The notes: generated by a model from the letters alone, not told the origin. DNA of 64,000 bases from Gordonia pseudamarae (GCF_025273675.1 NZ_CP045809.1:4278001-4342000); one strand, 5' to 3'; positions 1 to 9,713 are shown, numbered from the stretch's first letter. Translations and numbers: made by a program.

Positions 1-125
1 ACGTTGCGCGCCCGCACTGTCAGCAGGTCGGGGTCTCCCGGACCCGAACCCACGAAGAGTATCCGGCCCGGTCGCCCCTGGCCTGCCTTGTTCCCCGGTG
101 TGACGTTGTTCGCTGCACGGCTCAT
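1..125 (-). CDS. hemD: Uroporphyrinogen-III methyltransferase/synthase fusion, N-terminal part only
   Basis: The reverse strand from the ATG at 125 reads into the left edge of the window, so only about 41 N-terminal residues are visible. After roughly 20 polar residues comes ILFVGSGPGDPDLLTVRA, the classic first strand and glycine loop of SAM-dependent uroporphyrinogen-III C-methyltransferases (CobA/CysG type). In Mycobacteriales this domain is normally fused to uroporphyrinogen-III synthase, which closes hydroxymethylbilane to uroporphyrinogen III; that second domain would lie outside the window and is inferred. The gene follows hemC on the same strand after a 128-nt gap, which fits a rex-hemA-hemC-hemD transcription unit. 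Confidence 0.8.
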   Translation of the reverse strand, partial: MSRAANNVTPGNKAGQGRPGRILFVGSGPGDPDLLTVRARN

Positions 126-253
126 GCGTTCGCACTCTCCTGCCCTGTCCGTTCAGGGCTGCGGTAACTTGCGCTGTCACCAGCGTGAGAGTCGACGGAT
201 GTCGTAGGCGGCCGGCACGTGGGGTGATCCCGCCGTGCTCGGCACGACGACAC

Positions 254-1186
254 TCAGTCCCGCGAACCGGTGCCGATGAGCTCCGCGGCTCCCAGCTCCA
301 ACAGTTCGGCGGCGAGATCCCTGCCCAGCTGAACGGCCCGATCGACCGGACCCACCACCGAAGCCCGGATCACATCGGATCCGTCTTCGGCCGCCACTCC
401 CCCGCGTAACGAGAGTTCGGCGAAGATGCGCCCGTCGTCGTCGATCGACTCGACCACCTCGGCGATGGCACCGACCGGTGCGGTGCATCCGGCCTCCAGG
501 GCCGCGAGCAACGCCCGCTCGGCCTCCACGGCCGACCTTGTGGACGGGTCGTCCAACTCGGCGAGTATTCTCACCAGTTCGGCATCGTCACCGCGACATT
601 CGACGGCCAGCGCCCCCTGTGCGGGAGCGGGAAGCATGACCACCGGGTCGAACGCCTCGGACACCGCTTCTGTGCGTCCTATGCGTGCGAGTCCGGCTCT
701 GGCAACCACGACTGCGTCGAGTTCACCGCCGGCGACTTTGCCCAACCGAGAATCTAGGTTGCCTCTTAGGGGGCGAATTTCCAAACCGAGACCCAATGCT
801 CTAAGCTGTGCCGCCCGTCGCGGGGACGAGGTCCCGATCACCGACCCCGGTGGCAGCTCGCCCAGGACCAGGTTGTCCCTGCTGACCAGCGCATCTCTGG
901 GGTCCTCGCGCGGTGGGATCGCGGCGATGTTCAGGTCCGGCTCGGGTGCGGTCGGCAGATCCTTGTACGAGTGCACGGCGACGTCCACCTCGTGGTTGCG
1001 CAGCGCCACCCGGATGGCGGTGGTGAACACTCCGACGCCGATCTCGGCGACCGGGGCCGCCGACACGTCGCCCGCGGTCTTGATGATCACCAGTTCTGCC
1101 GGATGCCCGGCGGCGGTGAGTGCGTCGGCGATCGTCTGCGCCTGTGTGGTGGCCAGCTGAGAGCCGCGTGTGCCGATCCGAATCAC
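254..1186 (-). CDS. hemC: Hydroxymethylbilane synthase (porphobilinogen deaminase)
   Basis: Cytosolic enzyme that joins four porphobilinogen molecules into hydroxymethylbilane in heme, siroheme and B12 synthesis. The 310-residue protein starts with [11 protein letters not shown], the family signature. The [10 protein letters not shown] segment carries Cys at about residue 234, which attaches the dipyrromethane cofactor. I chose the GTG at 1186 because an AGGGGCG ribosome site lies just upstream and the family motif begins at residue 2; a longer reading frame to 1489 is non-homologous and overlaps hemA. It follows hemA on the same strand (97-nt gap). Length is normal for the family. Confidence 0.95.
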   Translation of the reverse strand: MIRIGTRGSQLATTQAQTIADALTAAGHPAELVIIKTAGDVSAAPVAEIGVGVFTTAIRVALRNHEVDVAVHSYKDLPTAPEPDLNIAAIPPREDPRDALVSRDNLVLGELPPGSVIGTSSPRRAAQLRALGLGLEIRPLRGNLDSRLGKVAGGELDAVVVARAGLARIGRTEAVSEAFDPVVMLPAPAQGALAVECRGDDAELVRILAELDDPSTRSAVEAERALLAALEAGCTAPVGAIAEVVESIDDDGRIFAELSLRGGVAAEDGSDVIRASVVGPVDRAVQLGRDLAAELLELGAAELIGTGSRD

Positions 1187-1283
1187 TGTATCGCCCCTGA
1201 TCAGTGGTTGTTTATGGGTCAGCGCCGTATGAAAGTCCGGCGCCGAGGATGGTTCAGTGGTGGAGACTGTCCGGGACGCGCAG

Positions 1284-2639
1284 TCAGTGCTGCGTGCGGC
1301 TCTGGTCGTCGAGACCGCTCTCGGGCGCCGACACCGGGCCGGTCGCACCGGGCTTGAGTTCGAACAACTCGCGCAGCGCCTCGGCGTAGTGGTCGCCGTT
1401 GGGTGTGGCGGCCAGTTGCTTGACCCGCACCGTCGGTGCGTGCAGCAACTTATCGACGACGCGCCGCACGGTCTTGGCAACCTCGTCACGCTGCGGATCG
1501 TCCAGGCCCGGCAGGCGTGTTTCCAGCCGCAGGATCTCGGCCTCCACCACGTCGGCGGCCCGCTGGCGCAGCGCCGCGACGGTGGGGGTGACCTCGGCCT
1601 GCCGCTGCAACGTCAGGTAGTCGGCCAGTTCGTCGGCCACGATCGACCGCGCGGCGAGGGTGTCGTTCTCGGCGGCACGGGTCGCCTCGTCATCGCGCAG
1701 TCCCGCGATGTCGACGATGTGCACGCCCGGCAGACGGGCCGCGGCCGGGTCGACGTTGCGGGGAAGTCCCAGGTCACAGATGACGAGGGGCTGGGTGGCG
1801 GTGCGCGCGGCGAGCGCCGAGTGCACCTCGCCGACACCCACGACGGCGCCGACGCTGCCGGTGGCCACCACCACGATGTCGGTGTCGGCCATCACCGACG
1901 CCAGGTCGTCCAGGCCCGCGCCGCGCACCGAGATGCCGTGATTGGCGGCGACGTTGCCGGCGAGATGTTCGGCGTTGGCCATGGTCCGGTTGACCACCAC
2001 CATGTGCCCCACGCCCTCGCGGGCCAGGTGCGCGGTGGCCAGTCCACCCATCGCACCGGCGCCGATCACCACCGCCGAGCGCAGCCGGGCCGCCTCGGGA
2101 TCGCCGGCGATCAGCGTCTTGGCGCGGTTGAGCGCCACCGACACCACCGAGGCACCGGCGCGATCGATGCCGGTCTCGGTGTGCACGCGTTTGCCGACCC
2201 GCAGGGCCTGCTGGGCCAGCTCGTGCAGGGTGCGGCCGGCGGCCTTGTTGGCGTCGGCGCTGAGGTAGGCGTTGCGGATCTGGCCGAGGATCTGCTGTTC
2301 GCCCACGACCAGCGAATCCAGCCCGGCGGCCACGGTGAACAGGTGCTCGACGGCGGCCTCCGAGTACCGGACATAGGCGTGTCTGGTGAGTTCGTTGACA
2401 CTCATGCCGGAGTGTTCGCCCAGTACCTCGCCCACGGCCTCCAGGGCCGGGTGGAATGCGTCGACGACGGCGTAGATCTCGATGCGGTTGCAGGTGGAGA
2501 CGAGCATCGCCTCGGAGACGGCGCGATGGGCGAGCAGCCTGTCGACGAGTTTGGGCCGGTCGTATTCGGACACGGAGATGCGCTCGAGCACCTCGACCGG
2601 AGCACTTCGGTGCGACACTCCGAACAACAGAACACTCAC
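1284..2639 (-). CDS. hemA: Glutamyl-tRNA reductase
   Basis: Catalyses the first committed step of C5-pathway tetrapyrrole synthesis, NADPH-dependent reduction of glutamyl-tRNA to glutamate-1-semialdehyde. The 451-residue protein shows the N-terminal catalytic domain with STCNRIE (catalytic Cys50), the GVSHRSAP start, a Rossmann segment [10 protein letters not shown], and a C-terminal helical dimerisation region. It starts with GTG at 2639, which overlaps the rex stop codon by 4 nt (GTGA), so the two are very likely translationally coupled. The C-terminal tail of about 20 residues is polar and poorly conserved in the family. Confidence 0.96.
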   Translation of the reverse strand: MSVLLFGVSHRSAPVEVLERISVSEYDRPKLVDRLLAHRAVSEAMLVSTCNRIEIYAVVDAFHPALEAVGEVLGEHSGMSVNELTRHAYVRYSEAAVEHLFTVAAGLDSLVVGEQQILGQIRNAYLSADANKAAGRTLHELAQQALRVGKRVHTETGIDRAGASVVSVALNRAKTLIAGDPEAARLRSAVVIGAGAMGGLATAHLAREGVGHMVVVNRTMANAEHLAGNVAANHGISVRGAGLDDLASVMADTDIVVVATGSVGAVVGVGEVHSALAARTATQPLVICDLGLPRNVDPAAARLPGVHIVDIAGLRDDEATRAAENDTLAARSIVADELADYLTLQRQAEVTPTVAALRQRAADVVEAEILRLETRLPGLDDPQRDEVAKTVRRVVDKLLHAPTVRVKQLAATPNGDHYAEALRELFELKPGATGPVSAPESGLDDQSRTQH

Positions 2640-3349
2640 GCGGTCACCGCTTCTTCGCCCATAGCCTGATTACTCTCTGTAGTAGGCACAATACGTTCCG
2701 GTGCGTCGGCCCTGTGCACCGCGTATGCCTGAAAACCGAGTACCTGCAATTCCAAGGCTAGATCAACCTGCCGGACGACAACATCGGAGTCGACGGACAA
2801 GTGCACCGGCGTGACGTTGAGCAGCCTGCTGATTCCCCCCGCCACGAACGCGTCGCAGGCGGTCTGCGCGTCGTCGTCGGCGGTGGCGATCACCCCGAAA
2901 TCAATACCCGATCCCAGGCCTTCCAGGGTCGCCTCGATCTCGCTGAGCGGGGCCACGACGAGGTCGTCGGCGAACCCACTGCCGACGACCTCGGGATCGC
3001 TGTCGAAAAGCACGGCCACCGTGAAACCGCGGCCGAAGCCGGTGTGCGAGATGAGTGCGCGGCCCAGCCTGCCTGCGCCCGCGAGTGCGACGGTGTTGGT
3101 GCTGTCGGTGTGCAGGGCGAGCTTGATGCGCGCGGTCAGCCGCGACACGTCGTAGCCGACGCCGCGTACCCCGACCGCCCCCACGTACGACAGGTCCTTG
3201 CGCAGGATGGACGGGTTCACACCCGCCGCGGTGGCCAGTTCGCCACTGGAGGCCACCACCACTCCGCGGGCGGTGAACGAGCGCAGGATGTAGAGATAGG
3301 TGGCCAGGCGGCTCACGGCCGGTCTCGGGATCGTCGTCGGCCGCCCCAT
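2636..3349 (-). CDS. rex: Redox-sensing transcriptional repressor Rex
   Basis: NADH/NAD+-responsive DNA-binding repressor of respiratory and fermentative genes. The 237 residues contain an N-terminal winged helix (about 10-75, with [10 protein letters not shown] and [12 protein letters not shown]) followed by a Rossmann domain with GAGRLG at 91-96 for the dinucleotide. I chose ATG at 3349 because the family begins near this point; an upstream frame to 3475 is not conserved. It is the first gene of a rex-hemA-hemC-hemD unit, the arrangement known from Streptomyces, where Rex controls its own operon. I could not find a convincing Rex operator between 3350 and 3492. M. tuberculosis, as I recall, lacks rex. 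Confidence 0.93.
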   Translation of the reverse strand: MGRPTTIPRPAVSRLATYLYILRSFTARGVVVASSGELATAAGVNPSILRKDLSYVGAVGVRGVGYDVSRLTARIKLALHTDSTNTVALAGAGRLGRALISHTGFGRGFTVAVLFDSDPEVVGSGFADDLVVAPLSEIEATLEGLGSGIDFGVIATADDDAQTACDAFVAGGISRLLNVTPVHLSVDSDVVVRQVDLALELQVLGFQAYAVHRADAPERIVPTTESNQAMGEEAVTA

Positions 3350-3492
3350 CGCACGCTCCCGTCCTGCGTCTGCCCGGTACTGATCACACGTTCCTGTAAG
3401 CCTAGTGCGGGAGTCTTCTGCCTCACCCTCCGGCCTCCCAGCACGGCGACTCCGGCCTCCGCACGGCGACGACATGTCCGGTCCGCCGACCC

Positions 3493-3765
3493 CTACCCGT
3501 CGGCCGGGCTCAGGTCGGCGAGCAGCCGCGGCGCATCGACCTCCCAGTAGCTGTGCTCCTCGCCGTCGAGCAGCACGACGGGGAGCCGGTCACCGAATTC
3601 GGCGCGCAGGTCGCCGCGGCCCGCCTCGGCCGCCGCGTCGACGTCCACCTCGGTGACGGGCACGTTCAGCGGTCCGCAGATCCTGTCGAGGTCCGCGCGT
3701 GCCCGCCCGCACGCCGCGCAACCCGCGCGGACGAGCAATTCGATCCTCGGCGTTGTGACATCCAT
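3493..3765 (-). CDS. Glutaredoxin family protein (DUF836 type)
   Basis: A 90-residue thioredoxin-fold protein with a CxxC motif (GCAACG, Cys16 and Cys19) at the end of strand 1 and a conserved cis-proline segment RLPVVLLDG near residue 60. Such proteins are presumed thiol-disulfide oxidoreductases, and the partner is unknown. The start ATG at 3765 has an excellent AGGAGG about 9 nt upstream, which settles it over the longer upstream frame. It lies just upstream of rex-hemA on the same strand (143-nt gap), matching the position I recall of a glutaredoxin-like gene next to hemA in mycobacteria. Confidence 0.85.
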   Translation of the reverse strand: MDVTTPRIELLVRAGCAACGRARADLDRICGPLNVPVTEVDVDAAAEAGRGDLRAEFGDRLPVVLLDGEEHSYWEVDAPRLLADLSPADG

Positions 3766-3928
3766 CTCGTCAGCCCTCCTGGTCGGTGCGGACGCGGCCA
3801 CCCGCGCCGAGGGTGAACGTCCGATGTGCCGGTCCGCTCCAGTGTCCGCGCCTGCCCGACATGCCTTGCGGCGGGCCCCCGGCAAGTAGGGTGGGTCCGT
3901 AGACGCAAGCTGTGCGGGAGGTGGTCCG

Positions 3929-5200
3929 GTGGGCGAAATGCAAAACGCGGAGCAGTCGGGTGCGGACGCCGCGAAGTCGGGTGCGGACGCCGCGAAGGCG
4001 GGTGCGGACGCCGTGATCGACGACGCCCCGACCCCGTACGAGGATCCGGCACAACCGGATGCGGTGCTGCCGGAGGAGGCCGGCGGGGACGCCGCCGGTC
4101 CGGACACCGTGCTGCCGCACCCCGACGACTGGGAGGCGCACGCCGACATCGTCGATCCGGACGGGGCCGCCGACGACTCGGCTACGCCGGGCGACGACGA
4201 CCCGGACCAGAACGACCCGGACCAGAACGACATCGACGAGGCGAGCCGGGTCACCACCTGGATCTCCGAGCGGGCGAGCGCGGCGACGGGCCGTTTCCGG
4301 CAGACCGCGGCCGAGTTGCGTCAGCGGCTGGCCGGCGAGGCCAGCGCCGAGGCCGCGGTGGACTCGCTGCGGGCGCGTACCGGTGAGCGCACCGACGATT
4401 CCGATGTGCCGCGGACACCGCCGGTGGCCCGCGATCTCACCGCGGCCGCCTTCTTCGACGTCGACAACACACTGGTGCACGGCGCGTCGATCGTACATTT
4501 CACGCGGGGTTTGGCCGCGCACAACTATTTTCGGTACAGCGACATCCTCGACGTGGTGTGGGCGCAGGCCAAGTTCCGGATCACCGGCAAGGAGAACGCC
4601 AACGACGTCTCCGAGGGCCGCGAGAAGGCCCTCTCGTTCATCGCCGGACGCCGGACCTCGGAGCTGATCAATCTGGGCGAGGAGATCTACGACGAGTACA
4701 TCGCCGATAAGATCTGGCCCGGCACACAGGCTTTGGCGCAGCGTCACCTCGACGCGGGCCAGCAGGTCTGGTTGGTCACCGCCACCCCACAGGAGCTGGC
4801 CCAGGTGATCGCGGGCCGCCTGGGCCTGACGGGCGCGCTCGGCACGGTCGCCGAGAGCGTCGACGGCGTGTTCACCGGCCGCCTCGTCGGCGATATCCTG
4901 CACGGTCCCGGCAAGGCACATGCGGTGCGTTCCTTGGCGATTCGCGAAGGTCTCGACCTCAAACGGTGCACCGCCTACTCCGATTCCCACAACGACGTCC
5001 CGATGCTGTCGCTGGTCGGCAAGGCCGTCGCCATCAACCCCGACTCCGATCTTCGTGACGTCGCCAAGGTCCGCGGCTGGGAGATGTACGACTTCCGCAC
5101 CGCCCGCAAAGCGGCGAAGTACAGTGCCACAACGGCACTGGCCGTCGGTGCGGCCGGTGGCGGCGCCGCGGTCGCCGCCCGCATGCTGCGCCACCGCTGA
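3929..5200 (+). CDS. HAD-IB family phosphatase (SerB1-like) with long acidic N-terminal extension
   Basis: The 423-residue protein divides in two. Residues 1 to about 165 are low complexity, rich in Asp, Ala and Pro, and begin with three 7-residue repeats (SGADAAK) encoded by a 21-bp DNA repeat. From about 172 there is a HAD-IB hydrolase: [13 protein letters not shown] (nucleophile Asp177), a helical cap, WLVTATP for motif II, and [11 protein letters not shown] for motif IV. Relatives are annotated SerB or phosphoserine phosphatase-like, but substrate is unproven. A short hydrophobic stretch ([14 protein letters not shown]) lies near the C-terminus. Start is GTG at 3929 after GGGAGGTGG; ATG 3938 is the alternative. 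It diverges from the glutaredoxin-like gene. Confidence 0.85.
   Translation: MGEMQNAEQSGADAAKSGADAAKAGADAVIDDAPTPYEDPAQPDAVLPEEAGGDAAGPDTVLPHPDDWEAHADIVDPDGAADDSATPGDDDPDQNDPDQNDIDEASRVTTWISERASAATGRFRQTAAELRQRLAGEASAEAAVDSLRARTGERTDDSDVPRTPPVARDLTAAAFFDVDNTLVHGASIVHFTRGLAAHNYFRYSDILDVVWAQAKFRITGKENANDVSEGREKALSFIAGRRTSELINLGEEIYDEYIADKIWPGTQALAQRHLDAGQQVWLVTATPQELAQVIAGRLGLTGALGTVAESVDGVFTGRLVGDILHGPGKAHAVRSLAIREGLDLKRCTAYSDSHNDVPMLSLVGKAVAINPDSDLRDVAKVRGWEMYDFRTARKAAKYSATTALAVGAAGGGAAVAARMLRHR
3956..4018 (+). repeat. Three 21-bp in-frame tandem repeats in the HAD gene
   Basis: Units begin at 3956, 3977 and 3998. The first two are identical and the third has diverged near its end. They encode SGADAAK-type heptads in the disordered N-terminal extension. 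Copy-number change here would keep the reading frame. Confidence 0.85.
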
Positions 5201-5213
5201 GCCCGCCTCCCGC

Positions 5214-5366
5214 TCACCCGTTGATGAAGGCTCGGATCTTTGCGTTGAGGTCGGTGACGGAGATGAAGACGCCGCGCCCGATCTCCTGTCCGTCGATGAT
5301 TCCGAACCAGACTTCGACGAGGTTGAGCCATGCCCGGGAGGTTGGGGTGTAGATGCTCGGGTTCGG
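5214..5366 (-). pseudogene. IS630-family transposase C-terminal remnant
   Basis: The reverse strand encodes about 50 residues ending in a TGA at 5214 that resemble the end of IS630-type DDE transposases: YTPTSRAWLNLVEVWFGI, matching the family's 'FTP..SWLNxVExWF' block with the third catalytic acid (Glu), followed by a RGxFxSVxDLxxxIRxFI tail. The rest of the transposase is missing, and upstream of 5366 the frame no longer resembles the family. No terminal inverted repeats are visible. It is a fossil in the 266-nt gap before a small secreted-protein gene. Confidence 0.7.
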
Positions 5367-5466
5367 AGGATTCAGGCCCGACGCCTGCCTGGGCGGACGG
5401 CGACCGAAACGGCTTTGTCGTAGGCCGCGGCTACTGTTCCGATCACATCCACACGAAGGAGTCCCC

Positions 5467-5844
5467 ATGAAAAAGTTCTTCACCCGCGCCGCCTGCGTCG
5501 CCGTCGCCGTCACCGGTATCGCCGGAGCGGCCAATGTGCCGTCGGCCGAGGCAGTGTCGACCGATCAGTACGATCGGGTCCGCTACGTGATGTGCGCCAA
5601 CGACACAGTCAAGATCGACCTGCGGAACCGGTACGGCAATTCCGAGCAGCTCACGCGAAATCTGTCGGGCAACAAATGTGCCCTCTACGATCTCACCGAG
5701 ACAGGCGAATACGGTGGCTACGTGTCGGTCAGCGTCGTCGACACGAATGGCGGGCCCGTGTCATGCAAGATCTACGTCAACGGCGAGGTCGTGGCCAAGT
5801 CCAACGACAGCAGCGACTATTACAGCTACGCCTCCTGCTACTGA
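5467..5844 (+). CDS. Small secreted protein of unknown function
   Basis: 125 residues starting at an ATG with GGAG about 8 nt upstream. Residues 1 to about 30 form a signal peptide (KKFFTRAACVAVAVTGIAGA, with cleavage likely near AEA). The mature part of about 95 residues is polar, has four Cys (YVMC, NKC, VSC and ASCY), which suggests two disulfides, and many Tyr, Asn and Ser. I recognise no domain. It sits alone between an IS630 fossil and a convergent dehydrogenase gene with only a 4-nt gap, and its modest GC and isolation suggest an acquired gene. Confidence 0.75.
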   Translation: MKKFFTRAACVAVAVTGIAGAANVPSAEAVSTDQYDRVRYVMCANDTVKIDLRNRYGNSEQLTRNLSGNKCALYDLTETGEYGGYVSVSVVDTNGGPVSCKIYVNGEVVAKSNDSSDYYSYASCY

Positions 5845-5848
5845 CCCG

Positions 5849-7009
5849 TCACAGCACCGCGTCACTGGTGGGGTCAATGAGGATCTTGGCATGCTGTTCG
5901 GCGGACCCGAGCGCCTCGAAAGCTGCCGGTACGCTGTCGAATCCGATGGTGGCGGTGATGAGCGGCGAGACGTCGATACGGCCGTCGGCGATCATCTGCA
6001 GCGCGGTGTGATACTCGGCCGGATCGTAGTAGAACGCGAAGCGGAAATCGTGTTCTTTGTTGATGGCCATGACCGGACGGTACGAATCGGGTTCCATACA
6101 CACACCGACGACGACGATCCGGGAGCGGAACGGGGCACCGGTGATGATGTTTTCGATCATCCCGGGCGCGCCGACACATTCGAAGACGACGGGGCCGCCG
6201 GGTACGGCGCCCAGGCGTTCGGCGGCCTGGAACACCGGCCGCCACGGGACCACCGGGAGGCGACGCAGGCGGTGCATGGCATCAAACGCGACACCGAGCA
6301 TGTCAGGTGCCCTGGTGATATAGCGGCCGCGTTCGCACGCCGCGTCCCACGGCGAGTCGACCCGCGGGTCGACCACCACGTCCGCGCCGACACGTTGTGC
6401 GAGTTTACGCCGGCTTTCCGAGAGATCGCTGGCCACAACATGTTTGACACCGGAAGCCTTGAGCACCGCGATCACGGCCAAACCGATGGGACCACAACCG
6501 ATCACGACAGCCACATCGCGCTTGCCGACGGCGCCGCGGCGCACGGCGTGGTAGGCCACCGCCATCGGCTCGGTGAGCGCCGCGTGTTCCGCCGAAACCC
6601 CTTCGGGCACTTCGAAGGTCATATCCTCGGCGACGACGACGAAGTCGGCGTACGCGCCGGGTGCGGACTCCGAGAATCCCGTGAGATGCCGCTCTCCGCC
6701 ATGCGATACCATCGGCACCGCCACGACCAGAGTGCCCGGCCCCCAGCGCTTCTTACAATCGGGTCCGTACGAGATCACCTCACCGGCGAACTCGTGCCCG
6801 AACACCACCGAATGCTCGCGCCGCATGAACCCCGGGTAGCCTACCTCCTCCGACACATCGGCGGAGACGTCGCAGTGCACGCGGGCGTGCAGATCGGATC
6901 CGCAGATCCCGGCACGAGTGACCCGTAACAGCACCTCGCCGGGCCCGGGTACCGGCGTCGGCAGATCCCGCACCGTCAACTCACCCGCATGACACACCAC
7001 TGCGCGCAC
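5849..7009 (-). CDS. Zinc-dependent alcohol/formaldehyde dehydrogenase-like oxidoreductase (MDR family)
   Basis: 386-residue medium-chain dehydrogenase/reductase. Residues 30-45 (RAGICGSDLHAR) give the catalytic zinc Cys, and FGHEFAGEV near 70 gives the His-Glu pair. The Rossmann loop is VVIGCGPIGLAVIAVLKASG near 180. It probably oxidises an alcohol with NAD(P)+; the substrate is unknown. Relatives include glutathione-independent formaldehyde dehydrogenases and threonine dehydrogenase-like enzymes. ATG start at 7009. It is monocistronic and converges on the small secreted-protein gene. Confidence 0.88.
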   Translation of the reverse strand: MRAVVCHAGELTVRDLPTPVPGPGEVLLRVTRAGICGSDLHARVHCDVSADVSEEVGYPGFMRREHSVVFGHEFAGEVISYGPDCKKRWGPGTLVVAVPMVSHGGERHLTGFSESAPGAYADFVVVAEDMTFEVPEGVSAEHAALTEPMAVAYHAVRRGAVGKRDVAVVIGCGPIGLAVIAVLKASGVKHVVASDLSESRRKLAQRVGADVVVDPRVDSPWDAACERGRYITRAPDMLGVAFDAMHRLRRLPVVPWRPVFQAAERLGAVPGGPVVFECVGAPGMIENIITGAPFRSRIVVVGVCMEPDSYRPVMAINKEHDFRFAFYYDPAEYHTALQMIADGRIDVSPLITATIGFDSVPAAFEALGSAEQHAKILIDPTSDAVL

Positions 7010-7230
7010 ACTCAGCTCCCTCGATCAAGGCCACTAGTTCTGGAAATACCCTAGTACCTCGGGTCCGGCGATCCCCCGACACTCCGGGACGGGTTCACTT
7101 CGATCCGGGCTCACGCAGCCGGATACAGCAGTCCCCGAACCTCACCGTGTCCCCCGACCCCGCCATCCGAGGTGGCGACACTCGCGCCGGCTATCACCCG
7201 GCGGCCGCACGGTGGGTGCCCGCCTGCGGA

Positions 7231-8385
7231 TCAGCCGAAGTAGACGCTGCCGCGTCGACTGAGCATCCGGAACAGGGTCTGCTGGATCTCCTCGCGCACG
7301 TGATCGGTGAGGTCGAAGACCACCATCGGATCGTCGGCGGCGGACTCGTCGTATCCACTGGTGTCGATGGGACGGCCGAAGTGGATGTGCCACTTGGACG
7401 GAAGCGGCACCGCGCCGAGCGGACCGAGCAGCGGGAAGATCGGGGTCACCGGGAAGTACGGCAGGCCGAGCATCCGCGCGACCGGTTTGAGGTCGGCGAT
7501 CATCGGGTAGATCTCCTCCGAACCGACGATCGACATCGGGATGATGGGCGCCGAGTTCTTGAGCGCGGTGGTGACGAAGCCGCCGCGGCCGAACCGCTGC
7601 AGACGATAGCGGTCCTTGTACGGTTTGCCGATGCCCTTGAAGCCCTCCGGCCACACCGCGGTCAGTTCGCCGTTGCGCAGCAGCCGGTCGGCGTCGTTCG
7701 CGCATGCCATGGTGGCGCCGATCTGCCGGGCGACCTCGCTGATCCCCGGCATCTCGAACACCAGGTCGGCCGCCAGCACCCGCAGGTAGCGCCCGGCGGG
7801 ATGATTATCGTGGACGGCGATCGACGACATGAGCGCGTCGATCGGGATCACTCCGGCATGGTTGGCCACGAGCAGCGCGGCGCCCTCGTCGGGCAGGTTC
7901 TCGATGCCGGTGACCTCGACCCGGAACCACTTCTCGTATACCTGGCGGATCGCCGGGAACCACACCGATTCGGTGAAGTGTGGGTCGAAGCCGAACTCGT
8001 CGACGGCGTACTCGCCGGTCATCCGTTCGCGGATGAACCCGGCCGTTGACGTGAGGGTGTCGGCGATGGCGCCGCGGATACCGCCGAGACTGAAGAACGG
8101 ACTCGAGCGCACGTCGTTGCCGTGTTCGGCGCCGAGCCCGTCGGCGAGGGTGACCTCATCGGTGATCGGGGTGACGCTCGCCGGCGGGATGCCGAACGCG
8201 TCGGTGTTGGGATGGCCGGCCAGTTGGCTGGGGTGCCGACGTTCGGACAGGTCCCGGCCCGTGTCCGCCTTACCCGGATGGCCGATGGCCCCCGAACCGT
8301 CGGCGGAACTGCGGGGGGTCGCGTAGAGCTGAATGACCTTCGCCGTGCGTGCGTCGGTTGCTCCGGTCCCCACGATGCCCACCAT
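7231..8385 (-). CDS. Lysophospholipid acyltransferase family protein (PlsC-like)
   Basis: 384 residues. The N-terminal 130 residues are polar and low complexity; the acyltransferase domain begins near residue 150. ALLVANHAGVIPIDALM (His near 176) is the acyl-acceptor block. In this actinobacterial branch the spacing is His-x6-Asp, not the HX4D of standard PlsC. AVWPEGFKGIGKP is the second conserved block. The protein likely transfers acyl chains to a lysolipid or glycolipid at the membrane, but the substrate is unknown. I chose ATG 8385 (GGCGAGG upstream); the frame extends to 8511 without homology. In M. tuberculosis the homologue follows galE2 and the HTH gene, as here. Confidence 0.82.
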   Translation of the reverse strand: MVGIVGTGATDARTAKVIQLYATPRSSADGSGAIGHPGKADTGRDLSERRHPSQLAGHPNTDAFGIPPASVTPITDEVTLADGLGAEHGNDVRSSPFFSLGGIRGAIADTLTSTAGFIRERMTGEYAVDEFGFDPHFTESVWFPAIRQVYEKWFRVEVTGIENLPDEGAALLVANHAGVIPIDALMSSIAVHDNHPAGRYLRVLAADLVFEMPGISEVARQIGATMACANDADRLLRNGELTAVWPEGFKGIGKPYKDRYRLQRFGRGGFVTTALKNSAPIIPMSIVGSEEIYPMIADLKPVARMLGLPYFPVTPIFPLLGPLGAVPLPSKWHIHFGRPIDTSGYDESAADDPMVVFDLTDHVREEIQQTLFRMLSRRGSVYFG

Positions 8386-8574
8386 CCTCGCCTTGGTTCT
8401 CGTCTTGCCATGGTTTACATACTTGCCTTGACCAATGGCAGCTCGGGGCGCGTCGCCGTCTTCCCCGCATTTCCCCCAGAAGGTCTCAAAATCACATTGT
8501 AAACGTTGCAATTGCGTTGCGCATACTGCACCATAGGGACCAAAGTCCCGGATCGCATCCCGGTATCGGACAGA

Positions 8575-9645
8575 TCACACCTCGACCAGACGGTGCGCGG
8601 CAGAGACGACCCGGTGTTCGAAACCGCGCCAGGTATCGGCCCCGATGACCGGGCTCGCCGACCCGCGGCGGATAAAGTCATCGAGCGTCTGATCTGTGGT
8701 GTAGCGGGGCACGAAGCCGAACTCGGTACGCATCCGGGTGGTGTCGAGGACCCGGCCGTAGGTAAGAAAATCCGTCTGACTCGATCTCAGCTTGGCCGAC
8801 CGCAGGTCCTGGAAAACACCGGCGACCGGGGCCATCAGGCCCTTGGGAACGGGTAGTTGGAGGTGTCCGAGACGCCGGATGGCCTGTGTCAGGGTGACCA
8901 CCCCGTCGCCCGAGACATTGTAGGTGCCGGGACGGTTGGCCAGCACCGCGTGTTCCATCGCCGCGAGCGCGTCCTCCTCGTGCAGGAACTGCAGTCGCGG
9001 TTCCATCCCGATGACCGTCGGCACCACCGGCAACGACAGGTAGGACCCCATCCGGGTGTTGATCCGCGGACCGAGGATCGCCTGCGGGCGCACGATGGTG
9101 ATATCGATGTCGTGACGTCTGCGTGCCAGACCGCGCACATATCCCTCGACGTCGAGCAGGTCTCGTCCGTAGCCGGTCTTGGGTTCGCGCCGCGCCGCGG
9201 TGCCCTCGTCGAAGTGCGAGGGGTCCTTGGAGCTGGCGCCGTAGACCATCGCGGTGGACCGCAGCACCACCCGCTTGACCGACGGGCTGCGCTGACATGC
9301 GGCACACACCTGCATCGACCCGATCAGGTTGAATTCCTTGATCGCCGCCGAATGCGGTGCCGCCTCCATGATGGAGGTGGCCGCGTGGACGACTGTGTCG
9401 ACGTTGTAGGAGCTGATCGCCTTGGCCATCGCCGGCCTGCGGATGTCCAGGCGCATGAACTCGGCGCGGCCCATCCGCCGCAACAAGTCTTTGCGCGGCA
9501 CCCGCGAATCGACTGCGAGGACTGTCTCGATGTCGGGGTTCGCGGCGAGCCGTGCCACCAGATACCCGCCGAGAAACGTCGAGGCACCGGTGACCAGGAC
9601 CGACCGCGGCGAATCCGATGACGACGTTGTTGTCTCCCCTGTCAT
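8575..9645 (-). CDS. NAD-dependent epimerase/dehydratase family protein (extended SDR, GalE2-like)
   Basis: 356-residue extended short-chain dehydrogenase. The Rossmann loop is VLVTGASTFLGGYLVARL near residue 16, followed by Asp/Arg (DSRVPR) that would bind the adenosine ribose and VVHAATS at the end of strand 4. The expected catalytic Tyr-x3-Lys is not clear: the equivalent stretch reads TGYGRDLLDVEGYV, with Tyr but no Lys four residues on. It may therefore bind nucleotide without standard epimerase chemistry. ATG at 9645. It is upstream of the acyltransferase on the same strand (189-nt gap). Confidence 0.8.
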   Translation of the reverse strand: MTGETTTSSSDSPRSVLVTGASTFLGGYLVARLAANPDIETVLAVDSRVPRKDLLRRMGRAEFMRLDIRRPAMAKAISSYNVDTVVHAATSIMEAAPHSAAIKEFNLIGSMQVCAACQRSPSVKRVVLRSTAMVYGASSKDPSHFDEGTAARREPKTGYGRDLLDVEGYVRGLARRRHDIDITIVRPQAILGPRINTRMGSYLSLPVVPTVIGMEPRLQFLHEEDALAAMEHAVLANRPGTYNVSGDGVVTLTQAIRRLGHLQLPVPKGLMAPVAGVFQDLRSAKLRSSQTDFLTYGRVLDTTRMRTEFGFVPRYTTDQTLDDFIRRGSASPVIGADTWRGFEHRVVSAAHRLVEV

Positions 9646-9671
9646 GGTCTCGAGAGTAGGGCATAACGCAC

Positions 9672-9698
9672 AGGACCCGCGCGGATAGCGCGGGTCCT
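9672..9698. terminator. Perfect 11-bp hairpin terminator
   Basis: AGGACCCGCGC at 9672-9682 pairs exactly with 9688-9698 around a 5-nt loop. It lies 15 nt past the bS22 stop codon and just before the epimerase gene. There is no long T tract, as is usual for terminators in this group. Confidence 0.75.
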
Positions 9699-9713
9699 TG
9701 TGGCCACTACAGG

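Noticed and set aside
1257..2669. A 470-codon forward frame
   Set aside because: It is antisense to hemA, with His- and Gly-rich composition typical of shadow frames.
3350..3492. Rex operator upstream of rex
   Set aside because: I looked for TTGTGAA...TTCACAA-type sites, and only weak fragments such as GATCACACGTTCC are present.
8496..8512. ATTGTAAACGTTGCAAT upstream of the acyltransferase as an operator
   Set aside because: The inverted repeat has a mismatch and no matching regulator or second copy is seen; kept only as a remark.
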